From: Hufsiella arboris
Lineage (GTDB): Bacteria; Bacteroidota; Bacteroidia; Sphingobacteriales; Sphingobacteriaceae
Direction: 5' to 3'
Assembly: GCF_009834875.1 (NCBI RefSeq)
Contig: NZ_WVHT01000002.1
Coordinates: 372,001-436,000, forward strand
Length of the DNA stretch: 64,000 nt
The position numbers and the translations under genes were made by a program. This document shows positions 8,797 through 18,343 of the stretch, in pieces. The notes beneath the pieces were generated by a model. That model made no database searches. It saw only the letters and a program-made list of their open reading frames with translations, and was not told the DNA's origin. Every line of letters starts with the position of its first letter. Position 1 is the stretch's first letter.

Positions 8797-9780
8797 ATGA
8801 AATGCAAAAAGCTGGTAAAGACTTACCTGAAAAATAGTTTTTTAGGGGTGCTGATGTTTACAGGCTCCGGCGCGGTAGCGCAGACGCTCGGCAGCTCGGA
8901 CGGGAGCAACCTGGAGATATCCTCGGTAGAAGGACTTGCCGGGCCTAATATGATGCGGCAAAAAAACTGGCTAGTACGCCGTGGCGCTGGCAGCGACTGG
9001 TTTACAACAGCTCTTCATGACGGAGTTAACGTGGATGCGTCGTTCGTAACGCCTGGCCTGGATACCCGTACATGGTGGGAGCGCGATCCGAATCATGATA
9101 TTCAGAGCTGGGGTAATGCAGCTAATACGTACCTGACACTGAAAGGCGGAAACCTGGGTCTGGGGACTGCTGATCCGCAGTCGATGTTTACTTTGAGGAA
9201 GTATGGTTCGGGTATCAGTATGAGTCCGGGGCTGAATCCTTATTTCGGCAGTTTCGGGTTGAACAGGGAGGTGAATACTGGGCAGATTTTCAATCCTGCG
9301 GGAAATGCTTTTCAGATTAATAACGGTGGGCCGGACAAGGATTTGCATATCCAGGTTTTTAATGGTTCAGGCGCCCTGGTAAATGGCGATGCGCTGGTAA
9401 TTTCGGGCAGCACGGCCAATATCGGTATTGGCACGACGAGTCCTTCGGAGCGCCTGTCGGTCAATGGTAAGATCCGGGCGCGGGAGATCCGGGTGGAGGC
9501 TGCTCCCTGGCCGGATTATGTATTTGAGCAGGACCGAAAGCTTCCCTCACTCAGTGATCTGGAGCAGTTTATCCGGCTGAATAAGCATCTGCCGTCTGTC
9601 CCTTCGGCGGATGAAGTTGAAAAGGATGGAGTCGAATTGGGAAAAATGAATTCGGTGCTTCTGGAAAAAATTGAGGAGCTGACGTTATACCTGATTCAAC
9701 AGGAAAAGAAAAGCGCGTCCCAGGCAGAATTGATCGGCCAGTTATCCGAGCGCCTGAAGAAGCTGGAAACGAAAAAATAG
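8797..9780 (+). CDS. Secreted tail-fibre-like cassette protein 4
   Basis: The 327-residue protein has a long signal peptide ending AVAQ, an N-terminal domain of its own (to about residue 120), GLGTADP and GIGTTSP motifs, then the RVEAAPWPDYVF-type C-terminal module and a lysine-rich coiled-coil end. The next gene downstream is the major pseudopilin, separated by 168 bases with a hairpin. This spacer is the first break in the co-directional run, so a separate promoter for the gspG group is possible. Confidence 0.8.
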   Translation: MKCKKLVKTYLKNSFLGVLMFTGSGAVAQTLGSSDGSNLEISSVEGLAGPNMMRQKNWLVRRGAGSDWFTTALHDGVNVDASFVTPGLDTRTWWERDPNHDIQSWGNAANTYLTLKGGNLGLGTADPQSMFTLRKYGSGISMSPGLNPYFGSFGLNREVNTGQIFNPAGNAFQINNGGPDKDLHIQVFNGSGALVNGDALVISGSTANIGIGTTSPSERLSVNGKIRAREIRVEAAPWPDYVFEQDRKLPSLSDLEQFIRLNKHLPSVPSADEVEKDGVELGKMNSVLLEKIEELTLYLIQQEKKSASQAELIGQLSERLKKLETKK

Positions 9781-9804
9781 TAACGGATTTTAGAGAATTT
9801 TTTT

Positions 9805-9825
9805 CACTGCCATTTTTTGGCAGTG
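9805..9825 (+). terminator. CACTGCCA hairpin (copy A)
   Basis: CACTGCCA at 9805-9812 pairs perfectly with TGGCAGTG at 9818-9825 across a 5-T loop. It lies 25 bases after a cassette gene stop and before gspG. Related hairpins recur at 21362, 23413, 25419 and 26305, always between cassette-type genes. It may be a terminator, an attenuator or a recurrent recombination scar. Confidence 0.55.
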
Positions 9826-9948
9826 AGGGAATATAGCTTTGAAAAATTTAATATTCAGGGAGTTTGCCTACCGGTCGGTGTTTCTGTTGCCGGAGAGCGT
9901 TGATGTTGTGTTTAGTTTATTGCCTTTAACCTTTAATCACTATTTTTC

Positions 9949-10365
9949 ATGAAATCAGTTTATTCTAAAAAATTGGATGCGTATACCTTGACCGAGATCC
10001 TGGTGGTCCTGGTAATTATCGGAATCCTGGTGTTGCTGGCGCTTCCTAATTTGTTGCCGCTGATTACCAAGGCAAAGAGCACAGAAGCCAAAGTGCAGCT
10101 GGAGCATGTCTATACGCTGGAACACAATTATTTCTTTGAAAAGTCCAAGTATTCTTCGGATCTGGCTGAACTGGGTTTTGTACAGGAGCCGTTGAGCTCG
10201 GATAGCAAGGACGGCCGGGCCAACTACCGGATTGAGATTATTCAGTCGGGTGCCGCTGCTTTTGTCGCCCGGGCGACGGCGGTGGCGGATTTTAACGGAA
10301 ACGGGACGTTCAATGTCTGGCAGATCGATCAGGATAAGAATTTAAAGGAAGTAACGCCGGATTAA
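9949..10365 (+). CDS. gspG: Major pseudopilin GspG-like
   Basis: The 138-residue protein has a leader KKLDA, then YTLTEILVVLVIIGILVLLA, with Glu at mature position 5 and Pro near position 22 (LALPNLLPL), the hallmark of type IV pilin-like N termini. Ala stands at -1 in place of Gly. The body has the GspG-like helix (KAKSTEAKVQLEHVYTLEHNYF, here split only for reading) and a beta-rich end with DFNGNGTFNVW. It would polymerise into the pseudopilus that pushes substrates through the secretin. Its stop overlaps the next start by 1 base. Confidence 0.85.
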   Translation: MKSVYSKKLDAYTLTEILVVLVIIGILVLLALPNLLPLITKAKSTEAKVQLEHVYTLEHNYFFEKSKYSSDLAELGFVQEPLSSDSKDGRANYRIEIIQSGAAAFVARATAVADFNGNGTFNVWQIDQDKNLKEVTPD

Positions 10366-10880
10366 TGCTTGTTTTTGTGCTGCTGGTGCTTTGCCTGATC
10401 TACATATTTTACCAGGACCTCCGGTACCGGGCGGTTTACTGGTGGACTTTTCCTTTGCTGCTGACTCTGATTCTGATAGCTCTGTTTAACACAGATGGGT
10501 TTGACGGCTGGTTGGAAGGCACTTTACTGAACCTGGCTTTTTTGGCCTTGCAGTTGCTGGTAGTGATGCTTTATTTTTCGTTGAAGGAACACCGCCTCGT
10601 TAATATTACGCAGGGGTATCTGGGCTTAGGCGACGTTCTCTTTCTCTTTTGCGCGGCGTGCTACCTTTCGCCGCTGGTTTTTTTCGCTTTTTATTTGGTA
10701 AGCCTGGTTTTTTGTATGGTAGTCGCGTTTTTGCTTTGGCTAAAGTCTTCAGAGGGCGTTAACCGGATTCCACTGGCAGGACTGCAGGCCGTGTTTCTAG
10801 CGCTATGCTTGCTGTTGGGTCGTTTTTGTGAACTGCCTGATTGGGTGAATGACCGGAACTTACAGTTGTTGTTTTTTTAA
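10365..10880 (+). CDS. Short prepilin peptidase (A24 family)
   Basis: The 171-residue, highly hydrophobic protein has about six membrane helices. The two aspartates of A24 aspartic peptidases are visible: YQDLRYRAV near residue 17 and GLGDVLF near residue 86. The N-terminal methylase domain and its zinc cysteines found in PilD/GspO are absent, so this is a peptidase-only form like CpaA/TadV. It would cleave the Ala/x-T-x-x-E leaders of the four pseudopilins in the locus. It lies directly between gspG and gspE, which supports the assignment. Confidence 0.8.
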   Translation: MLVFVLLVLCLIYIFYQDLRYRAVYWWTFPLLLTLILIALFNTDGFDGWLEGTLLNLAFLALQLLVVMLYFSLKEHRLVNITQGYLGLGDVLFLFCAACYLSPLVFFAFYLVSLVFCMVVAFLLWLKSSEGVNRIPLAGLQAVFLALCLLLGRFCELPDWVNDRNLQLLFF

Positions 10881-10881
10881 C

Positions 10882-12309
10882 ATGGGGGAACAGGATTTAG
10901 ATTCGGCGGAGGTTCGCAATATTATTTCCCGGGAGCAGGCATGGCATTACCGTGTGATTCCTGTTGCGGTTTCCGGCCGGGAGTTGCTGTTTCTGGCAGA
11001 CAGTTCTTGCGATTCAGAGGTTCTTGAGGCGGAGCTGGAGGTCCTGCTGGGAGGAAGAGTGAAAATTGATAAACGGGATCCGGAGGAGATTTCCGGATTG
11101 CTGTCACTGTATTATCCGCGTATGAATGCGGGGTATGATTTGCAGAAGATCGCGTTTACGCAGGAGGGAGGGGAGTTTTTGCATGACCTGATCCGGGAAG
11201 CCAAAGTGCTGAAAAGCAGTGATATTCATTTGGAAGTTTATAAACAGACTTGCCGGGTAAGAATCCGGATTGACGGAATGATGGTGGAACGGTATACGAT
11301 CGCCAGGGAAGAATATCCGGCGATGGTGAATAAGCTTAAAATTATGTCCAGTCTGGATATCGCTGAAAAACGCTTGCCGCAGGATGGACGTATTCATTTT
11401 GATAACGGTGGCGACAGGTTTGATATCCGGGTGTCTGTGCTTCCCACGTTGCATGGCGAAAAGGTAGTGCTGCGTTTGCTGAACAATAATGCAGCGGATA
11501 TTGACCTGGAGAAACTGGGCTTTTCGGGTTTTGACCTGGCTAATTATATGCAGGGAATAAAAAGGCCGAATGGAATTTTGCTGATTAGCGGTCCGACGGG
11601 TTCGGGGAAGACGACGACATTATATGCGACGCTGAAGTATCTTAACCGGGAGACCCGCAATATTCTGACTATTGAGGATCCGGTAGAGTATACTCTGGAG
11701 GGAATTAACCAGGTACAGCTAAAGGAAAGCATTGGGCTTAATTTTGCTTCGGCGCTTCGGACTTTTTTACGCCAGGACCCGGATGTGATTATGGTAGGTG
11801 AGATTCGTGATCCTGAGACGGCTAATATGGCGATCAGGGCGGCGCTGACGGGGCATTTGGTTTTATCGACGATTCACACGAATTCGGCCTGGGGAACGAT
11901 CTCCAGGCTGAAGGATATGGGAATTCCTGGTTTTATGGTTGCCAATACACTTAATACGAGTGTCGCACAACGCCTGCTGCGTTTGCTGTGCCCGGATTGC
12001 AAACGGCAGGCTGCGTTTGATGAGTCTTTATATCCACGTCAGTTCCGGCCCTATTACCCGGTGGAAACGCATTTCCTGGCGGTGGGATGCCAAAAGTGTT
12101 TTAATACGGGATATAAAGGCCGCAAGGCAGTTTACGAGGTGATTCCGGTGGACCCGGAGCTGGCGGAAGTGATCAAGCAGGACCGGCTTGGGATTGAAGA
12201 GCTGCTGGCTGAACGTTCGATACGCACGCTGGCGCAGAATGCTTTTGAGCTTTTTGCAGCCGGCCAGACGACGATAGAAGAAATTTATCCATTATTATTT
12301 AATTATTGA
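10882..12309 (+). CDS. gspE: Type II secretion ATPase GspE
   Basis: The protein has about 475 residues from the ATG at 10882, one base after the previous stop. An ATG at 10849 overlaps that gene and adds an unlikely CC-rich end. The ATPase core shows Walker A GPTGSGKTTT (about residues 236-245), the Asp box IEDPVEY, Walker B-like IMVGEIRDPETA and the His box TGHLVLSTIHTN. A CPDC...CQKC zinc-binding motif near residues 375-415 is typical of GspE/PilB. It powers pseudopilus assembly on the cytoplasmic face with GspF and the GspL-like protein. No retraction ATPase is present, which favours T2SS over a type IV pilus. Confidence 0.92.
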   Translation: MGEQDLDSAEVRNIISREQAWHYRVIPVAVSGRELLFLADSSCDSEVLEAELEVLLGGRVKIDKRDPEEISGLLSLYYPRMNAGYDLQKIAFTQEGGEFLHDLIREAKVLKSSDIHLEVYKQTCRVRIRIDGMMVERYTIAREEYPAMVNKLKIMSSLDIAEKRLPQDGRIHFDNGGDRFDIRVSVLPTLHGEKVVLRLLNNNAADIDLEKLGFSGFDLANYMQGIKRPNGILLISGPTGSGKTTTLYATLKYLNRETRNILTIEDPVEYTLEGINQVQLKESIGLNFASALRTFLRQDPDVIMVGEIRDPETANMAIRAALTGHLVLSTIHTNSAWGTISRLKDMGIPGFMVANTLNTSVAQRLLRLLCPDCKRQAAFDESLYPRQFRPYYPVETHFLAVGCQKCFNTGYKGRKAVYEVIPVDPELAEVIKQDRLGIEELLAERSIRTLAQNAFELFAAGQTTIEEIYPLLFNY

Positions 12310-12313
12310 GCAG

Positions 12314-14260
12314 GTGTACGTGAAGAGTTTACGAGTTGTTTACAACGCGATAATGTTAGTGATGCTGATGGGTTCGGTGGCTTTTGCCCAGGATGTAAGC
12401 CGGCAGGACAGGACCAAACAGGTGGAGGAGCGTTTGCGCAACCTGGCTGTTACGGTGCCGGGTTTGAACCAGAAGGTCCAGATGAATATGTCGGGTGCCT
12501 CGGCGCAGGAGTTTTTGCGCTCGCTGGCTAATGCCAATAATCTGAATATGAATATTGACCCGCAGCTGAATTTTAAGGTGTTTAACAGCTTTAGCAATGA
12601 GACGGCGCTGAATGTGTTGCTTTTCCTGGTGAAGGAATATGGCTTGGATATTAACCTGACCGGATCGATTATGTCTATTACCCGTGAGGCGTTGCCCCCG
12701 CCGGCGGTCGTGCCGGCCAGACCACTAGCGATCCGTTATCAGGCGGAGAGTAACGCGCTGAGCATGGAATTAACAAACGATACCCTGGGCCAGGTAGCTA
12801 AGAAGATATCACAGGTTTCGGGCAAAAATGTGGTGGTGCCGGCGGCTTTATTGAATAACAGGGTCAGCGGTTTTTTTACGGAGGCTCCCTTTGAAACGGC
12901 GATGGAGAAACTGGCTTATGCCAATGGTTTGAAACTGACGTTGACTAATGATCATATTTATCTTTTCCAGGCGCTGGGGGAAGGCGAGGAATTATATGTG
13001 ACGGGTGACCGTAATACGGCAGTACGCAAAAGCGTCAAATTGGCTGCGCCGCAGCAGCAGGGAGCCGGGGGCTTTAATATCAGCAGCAGGAGTTTGCTGG
13101 GCCGCAAGGTGCTAAGTATCGAGGCTGGCAATGCCGGTATCCTGGATGTGCTAAAGGCGGCTTCACAGGAAACGGGAACCAATTACTTTATCTACTCAGA
13201 TATCAAGGGTACTATTACGACCCGGGTAAATGATATTCCGTACGATAGTTTTTTAACGTCGATGTTCCAGGGTACCAATTATACCTATCGGGTGGATAAC
13301 GGCATTTACCTCATTGGTGAAAGGGACCTGGAGGGTTTACGCACCAATAAGGTAATTCAGCTGCAATATCGTTCGATGGATACGGTGCAGGCGATGATTC
13401 CGGCAGAGTGGAAGAAAGGGGTTGAAATTAAAGAGTTCCGGGAGCAGAATACGCTGTTGCTTTCAGGTTCATCGCCGCAGATCTCAGCAATTGAAAATTA
13501 TATCCGGCAGATTGACAAGGTGGTGCCGATGGTGCTGATTGAAGTGACGCTGGTGGATATCAGGAAAGGCAAAGCGGTAAAAACTGGTATCAGCGCGGGT
13601 GTGTCGGATAGCGTGAAAACGGGCGGCACGGTGCTGCCGGGACTTGATTACACGTTTGGCGCCAATTCTATTAATGATTTCCTGGCGCGGCTTGGACGAA
13701 ATACTTCGCTGAACCTGGGGAGGGTGACGCCAAACTTTTATGTGCGCCTCAGCGCTTTGGAAAATAATAATAATGTGGAAGTGCGGTCTGTACCGAAGTT
13801 GTCGACGCTGAACGGCCATGTGGCTAACCTGACGATCGGCAGTAAACGGTATTATAGTACCAAAACGCAGAATGTGATTCCTTCACTGACGACCCAGACG
13901 GTAGTAACTGAGCAGTTTACGCCGGTAGAAGCTAACCTGGCGATTAATATCCGGCCGCTGGTTTCGGGAGATGACCAGGTGACGCTGAATATCAAGGTGG
14001 ATATCTCGGATTTTATCGGCAACCCGCCGGAAAATGCGCCACCGCCGACTTCAACCAGTAAGTTCGAGTCGATTATCCGGGCGAAAAACGAGGATATGAT
14101 TGTTCTTGGGGGACTGGAGCGGACTGAGAGCAGTGAATCAGGATCGGGTGTGCCGTTGTTATCGAGAATCCCGGTATTAAAGTGGCTGTTTAGCAGTCGT
14201 GAAAAATCGACTAATAAAGTAGTGACAGTGGTTTTTATCAAACCGACTATCATGTATTAA
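12314..14260 (+). CDS. gspD: Secretin GspD
   Basis: The 648-residue protein uses a GTG start 4 bases after the gspE stop. A signal peptide ends VAFAQ (about residue 26). N-terminal N-domain/STN-like repeats span roughly 50-220, with a further N-domain around 265-400. The secretin core starts at VPMVLIEVTLVDI and ends with the family signature VLGGLERTES, then SGVPLLSRIPVLKWLF. It should form the outer-membrane channel. It lacks the serine-rich S-domain of classical GspD, so targeting may depend on the nearby lipoprotein. Confidence 0.9.
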   Translation: MYVKSLRVVYNAIMLVMLMGSVAFAQDVSRQDRTKQVEERLRNLAVTVPGLNQKVQMNMSGASAQEFLRSLANANNLNMNIDPQLNFKVFNSFSNETALNVLLFLVKEYGLDINLTGSIMSITREALPPPAVVPARPLAIRYQAESNALSMELTNDTLGQVAKKISQVSGKNVVVPAALLNNRVSGFFTEAPFETAMEKLAYANGLKLTLTNDHIYLFQALGEGEELYVTGDRNTAVRKSVKLAAPQQQGAGGFNISSRSLLGRKVLSIEAGNAGILDVLKAASQETGTNYFIYSDIKGTITTRVNDIPYDSFLTSMFQGTNYTYRVDNGIYLIGERDLEGLRTNKVIQLQYRSMDTVQAMIPAEWKKGVEIKEFREQNTLLLSGSSPQISAIENYIRQIDKVVPMVLIEVTLVDIRKGKAVKTGISAGVSDSVKTGGTVLPGLDYTFGANSINDFLARLGRNTSLNLGRVTPNFYVRLSALENNNNVEVRSVPKLSTLNGHVANLTIGSKRYYSTKTQNVIPSLTTQTVVTEQFTPVEANLAINIRPLVSGDDQVTLNIKVDISDFIGNPPENAPPPTSTSKFESIIRAKNEDMIVLGGLERTESSESGSGVPLLSRIPVLKWLFSSREKSTNKVVTVVFIKPTIMY

Positions 14261-14264
14261 CGGG

Positions 14265-15482
14265 ATGGGATTACGTGATCTGAAACGGATAAAATCTTGC
14301 CTGGGCCTTGAGCTGGAACTCTTGCCGGGGGGCGGTTATGTGTTGCACTACTGCCTGCTTTCGCTGCGCGGTGCTGAGCTGAGGATTGAAGCCAAGGGTT
14401 CTGTTTCTGGCAGTTTGGAGGAAGTGCTTAAGGCTTTGCCATCTGGTATTCCGGTAAGTTTGAGCCTGACGGGCAAGGGCTTGCTGATCCGTCAGGCTGC
14501 CAGGGTGGAATCTTTAGGTTCTGCGGTATTTCAGGAAGTCTTTCCGCATACCGATCCGGCTGCTTTTTATTGCCAGCTGGCCCAGGCTGGAGATATATCC
14601 TGGCTAAGCGTTTGCCGGCGCGAGATTGTTGATGAGTTGATAGCTGCTTTTAAAAAGGCTGGATTGTCGCTGCTGATACTGAGTGCAGGTCCCTTTGCGG
14701 TTGCTGCGGTGAAAAAGCATTTTAATCATTTTTCGCCAGAGCTGGTTTTTAACGGTCACGTACTGAACTTCTCGGATGCGGGGCAGCTGGTATCATATAG
14801 CTTTTTGAAAGATCGCCGGGCGCCGTTTCCGCTGAGGATTGACCGGGAAATCTTACCGGAGGAATATGTTGTAGCGTACGGTACAGGTTTTCAGCTATTG
14901 ATGACGGGGTTTCTGGAACCGGTGCGAATAACTATCCCTTCTCTGGAGAATGCCTTAGCCAGTTTGTTGGAAACAAAGCGTATGCATGTTCGGGCAGCCG
15001 CGATCCTGGCAGCATTTTTTTTGATTTTGCTGGTGAATTTTGCTGTCTTCAGTTTTTATCATTCCAGAAATGAAGCGCTGAAGGATGTGGTGGATCGCAG
15101 ATCGGTTCACGCCGGGCAGTCCGAGGTACTGGATCAATCGGTTAAATTACGGGAAAAGCTGCTGAAAAAAATTGGCTGGCGTAAAGGTTTCCGGTTTTCC
15201 TGGGTATGCGATCAAATGGGCCGGTCAATGCCGCGGGAACTCAGGTTGGAGAAACTGGAAATTAACCCGGTTGCAGAGGCCAGGTCGGGCCAGTTAACTG
15301 AGCCGGTGGTTTTTTTTGACCGGATTGAAGTTTCTGGTGATTGCCGGGAAACGGACGCTTTAAATGAATGGATTTACCGGTTGAAAGATATGAACTGGGT
15401 GGAACGGGTAGTATTGAAGCAATACAAACCGGATGAAAACGAGGGTGGGCACCGGTTCCGGGTACAAATTGAGTTGAAATGA
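14265..15482 (+). CDS. GspL/PilM-PilN-like assembly platform protein
   Basis: The 405-residue protein has a cytoplasmic N-terminal ~240 residues with an actin-like/PilM-type layout (LGLELELLPGG; YGTGFQLLM). A single membrane helix around residues 247-268 (AAAILAAFFLILLVNF) is followed by a periplasmic coiled coil and a ferredoxin-like end with LRLEKLEINPV. That order matches GspL, or a PilM-PilN fusion, which couples GspE to the periplasmic parts. Sequence identity to known GspL looks low, so the call rests on architecture and place between the secretin and a GspM-like gene, which overlaps it by 4 bases. Confidence 0.65.
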   Translation: MGLRDLKRIKSCLGLELELLPGGGYVLHYCLLSLRGAELRIEAKGSVSGSLEEVLKALPSGIPVSLSLTGKGLLIRQAARVESLGSAVFQEVFPHTDPAAFYCQLAQAGDISWLSVCRREIVDELIAAFKKAGLSLLILSAGPFAVAAVKKHFNHFSPELVFNGHVLNFSDAGQLVSYSFLKDRRAPFPLRIDREILPEEYVVAYGTGFQLLMTGFLEPVRITIPSLENALASLLETKRMHVRAAAILAAFFLILLVNFAVFSFYHSRNEALKDVVDRRSVHAGQSEVLDQSVKLREKLLKKIGWRKGFRFSWVCDQMGRSMPRELRLEKLEINPVAEARSGQLTEPVVFFDRIEVSGDCRETDALNEWIYRLKDMNWVERVVLKQYKPDENEGGHRFRVQIELK

Positions 15483-16024
15483 TGAAGGTTTCTGAATGGT
15501 CATTTGTTGTTAAAAACCGGCTGCTTTGGGCTGCGGCTGCTTGCTTATTGTTGCTTTCTTATCGTTTGGCGATTAGCCCTACACTGGACGAGTTAAGTAG
15601 GTATAATCGCCTGGCTACGGAAGCTGAACAGGGCGCGAGTCTGGCCTTTAGTCCGCAATTTCTGGAACGGAAGGATCACCTTCTTGATTCAGTGTTAAAG
15701 GTCTACCGGGTGGACAGCACCGAATGGCGGAATGATTTCTGGCTGAAAGTTTCGCGTATAGGGAGCCGCAATAACTGCGATGTAGTGTATGAGCCGCAAA
15801 CGGAGAATTATCTAACTGATTCGTTATCGGTTGTTGCTAAGCAGGAGATTGTCATGAACGGAGAATTTCGCCAGCTGATTGTATCGCTGGATTCACTGGA
15901 GCATTTGAAGGGCTGCGGAAAGATCTATTCCCTGGCTTTGAAAAGAAGGGATGAACCCGGAATGAAGGACCAAAAGGACAGGCAGGTCGGTATGTTGCTT
16001 CGTTTTGCTGCATATTTTAAATAA
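15479..16024 (+). CDS. GspM/PilO-like protein
   Basis: The 181-residue protein has a short cytoplasmic N terminus, one membrane helix (about 14-32, LLWAAAACLLLLSYRLA), then a periplasmic coiled coil and a small alpha/beta domain. This is the PilO/GspM plan. ATGA overlap with the GspL-like gene implies coupled translation. It ends 10 bases before the next cassette gene, showing that secretion and cassette genes share one transcription unit here. Confidence 0.6.
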   Translation: MMKVSEWSFVVKNRLLWAAAACLLLLSYRLAISPTLDELSRYNRLATEAEQGASLAFSPQFLERKDHLLDSVLKVYRVDSTEWRNDFWLKVSRIGSRNNCDVVYEPQTENYLTDSLSVVAKQEIVMNGEFRQLIVSLDSLEHLKGCGKIYSLALKRRDEPGMKDQKDRQVGMLLRFAAYFK

Positions 16025-16034
16025 ATCTATAATT

Positions 16035-17027
16035 ATGACTAGAAGAATTATCTGTGGACTAAAGAAACTTATCGTGGTAGTATCTGCGTGTTGTATCTAC
16101 CTGTCCGCCGGTGCGCAAACCTATCCCTATGTTAGCATACAGGGTAGTAATAATGCCGGGGATCTTGGCTATGGCTTGTTTGGGCTGGGCAATGTTGGCC
16201 TGGGACTAACTTCGATTCATGGCGGAATTTCATTTTGGACCGGGAATGGTGGTGGTACGACGCCTTATGAAAGTATGAGGATCTGGCGTGGGTATATTGG
16301 AATTGGTACAGCCAGCCCGCAAAGCCGGCTGCATGTTGTTGGAGGAGGTTTGACCGTCGGCTCAAATGCTATTCCGATGAATTCAGATGGTGCAGTAAGC
16401 CTGGGTAATACAGCGGTGGACTATACACCATCAACAAACAATTGGACCGGCGAGGGTAGTACGTTATTGTTAAATGGCGCCGATCATACCTCCATTAGTT
16501 TTCACGATTCAGGCAGCCGCGTTGACTTTATCCGGAGCGGCGGCGGGTTGATTCAGCTGGGTTTCAACGGTGGCTGGGGCGAAGCTAATATCGGTTTGCC
16601 GGGAAATGGAATATGGAATTCCAGCGGAAATGTTGGCATCGGGACAACTCAGCCGGATACCAGGCTTGCTGTCAACGGGACAGTGCACGCTACGGAAGTA
16701 AAGGTCGATTTAACGGTTCCAGGTCCGGACTATGTATTTGATTCATCATACCGTCTTGCTGATCTGAAAGATCTTAAAAGCTACGTAACTGTACATCATC
16801 ATTTGCCGGAGGTTCCTTCGGCAGCTGAAATGGCTGCTAATGGATTGAAGTTGGGCGAAATGAATGCATTATTGCTTAAAAAAATAGAAGAGCTGACACT
16901 GCATTTGATCAGCCAGGATGAACGGTTGCAATCTCAACAGCGACTGGATGAAAAGACTGCCCGGGAAAAGAAGCTGGAGGATCGCCTGGCATTATTGGAG
17001 AGAAAACTAAATACTGGTGTTAAATGA
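16035..17027 (+). CDS. Secreted tail-fibre-like cassette protein 5
   Basis: The protein has about 330 residues from the ATG at 16035. An upstream ATG at 16005 lies inside the previous gene and would bury the signal peptide, which ends SAGAQ. GIGTASP and GIGTTQP motifs are separated by a glycine- and serine-rich central domain. The C-terminal module is of the KVD-VP-PDYVF subtype with HLPEVPSA and LKKIEELTLH, then a coiled coil. It overlaps the next cassette gene by 4 bases. Confidence 0.8.
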   Translation: MTRRIICGLKKLIVVVSACCIYLSAGAQTYPYVSIQGSNNAGDLGYGLFGLGNVGLGLTSIHGGISFWTGNGGGTTPYESMRIWRGYIGIGTASPQSRLHVVGGGLTVGSNAIPMNSDGAVSLGNTAVDYTPSTNNWTGEGSTLLLNGADHTSISFHDSGSRVDFIRSGGGLIQLGFNGGWGEANIGLPGNGIWNSSGNVGIGTTQPDTRLAVNGTVHATEVKVDLTVPGPDYVFDSSYRLADLKDLKSYVTVHHHLPEVPSAAEMAANGLKLGEMNALLLKKIEELTLHLISQDERLQSQQRLDEKTAREKKLEDRLALLERKLNTGVK

Positions 17028-18343
17028 AAAATATACTATTAGGCGTCGTTTTACTACCTTTTTGCGGAACGTGTTCGCAAGTTCTTGCCCAGGACGCTTC
17101 GTTCAACACGGTTACGACAACCAAGCTATCTGGAGATCCGGTATCGCTACGGATTACCGGTCAGAATTCGCCGGCTTGGGACGCTAGTGCGCGTATGATC
17201 TCCTATGAGTTTGAAGCTGCCGGCAAAGCGCAGATTCGTTCTTACAGGGGTGGCGGCTGGGATACCTATCTGCAATTTTTAACGAGTCAGAATACGAATC
17301 AGGGAGGTGAACCATCTGTTCGCTTACATATCGATCATGCTGGTTATATAGGTATTGGAACAACCTCGCCTACATCGCTATTGGAATTAAAGGCGCCATC
17401 GGATTATGATGGAACCACGGCGTTGCGGATTACCAATAATGCCAGTGACTATGGCCGCGCAAACCTGGTATTAACAGGAAGACTGCAAAACGGTAACGAC
17501 GGATGGGCATTTGGAACCTATGGGAGGAATTCAATTGTCTTTGCTAAAAATACCGCATCGTCGGGTCAGAATATCGGATCCATCGGGTCGGAAAAATATT
17601 CTATCCAGTTGGAAGGAAACTCCGATGCCTTAGGTTTTCTGAGCAGTCAGCTTGGTTCCGCTCCGGCCATGGTATTGCATCAAAACGGAAATATTGGAAT
17701 CGGAACGATTAATCCGGCCGGTAAACTGGATGTTAATTTCTCTAATGGTGAGCCAAAAGGTTTGGCAATTTTTTCATCGCCTAATAACCCGGTTAATTCG
17801 CCCGTAGGCGGAATTCGATTCAGTTGGTACGCAAACAACCTGGCAGAAATTCAAATGGTTCGGGGGATTGGTGCAAGTGATGGCCTGGGGCTGGCATTTT
17901 TGACATCGGCTTCCAATAGTAATGCAGCTGACGAGCGCATGCGGATTTCTTCCGGAGGTAACGTTTCCATCGGTACTACCGATGCTAAAGGTTATAAGCT
18001 TGCGGTGGCTGGCAATATGATTGCTGAATCGGTGAAAGTAAAATTACAGGGAGCCTGGCCGGATGAAGTGTTTTCAGAAGGGAATAAGCCTTCGCCGCTG
18101 GCCGAAGTGGAACGTTTTATCGTGGAAAATAAACATCTCCCGGAAATTCCATCGGCGGGGGAAGTGTCTAAAACAGGGATTGATTTGGGTGATATGAATG
18201 CCAGGCTTTTAAAGAAGATTGAAGAGCTGACATTGTATGTAATCGAGCAGGATAAACAGCGTGGCCAGGATCGGGTTTTAATCGGGAAGCTGACCGAGAG
18301 GGTAAATTCGCTGGAAAACAAAAAGGGGAAGCAGCCAAGATGA
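17024..18343 (+). CDS. Secreted tail-fibre-like cassette protein 6
   Basis: At 439 residues it is the largest member. The signal peptide ends VLAQ. Motifs are GIGTTSP, GIGTINP and the variant SIGTTDAKGYKLAV, which defines a second C-terminal subtype (VKVKLQGAWPDEVF) shared with the decayed copy at 25.5-26.2 kb and the gene at 26357. The extra length comes from two additional central beta-rich blocks. It overlaps its neighbours by 4 bases on both sides. Confidence 0.8.
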   Translation: MKNILLGVVLLPFCGTCSQVLAQDASFNTVTTTKLSGDPVSLRITGQNSPAWDASARMISYEFEAAGKAQIRSYRGGGWDTYLQFLTSQNTNQGGEPSVRLHIDHAGYIGIGTTSPTSLLELKAPSDYDGTTALRITNNASDYGRANLVLTGRLQNGNDGWAFGTYGRNSIVFAKNTASSGQNIGSIGSEKYSIQLEGNSDALGFLSSQLGSAPAMVLHQNGNIGIGTINPAGKLDVNFSNGEPKGLAIFSSPNNPVNSPVGGIRFSWYANNLAEIQMVRGIGASDGLGLAFLTSASNSNAADERMRISSGGNVSIGTTDAKGYKLAVAGNMIAESVKVKLQGAWPDEVFSEGNKPSPLAEVERFIVENKHLPEIPSAGEVSKTGIDLGDMNARLLKKIEELTLYVIEQDKQRGQDRVLIGKLTERVNSLENKKGKQPR

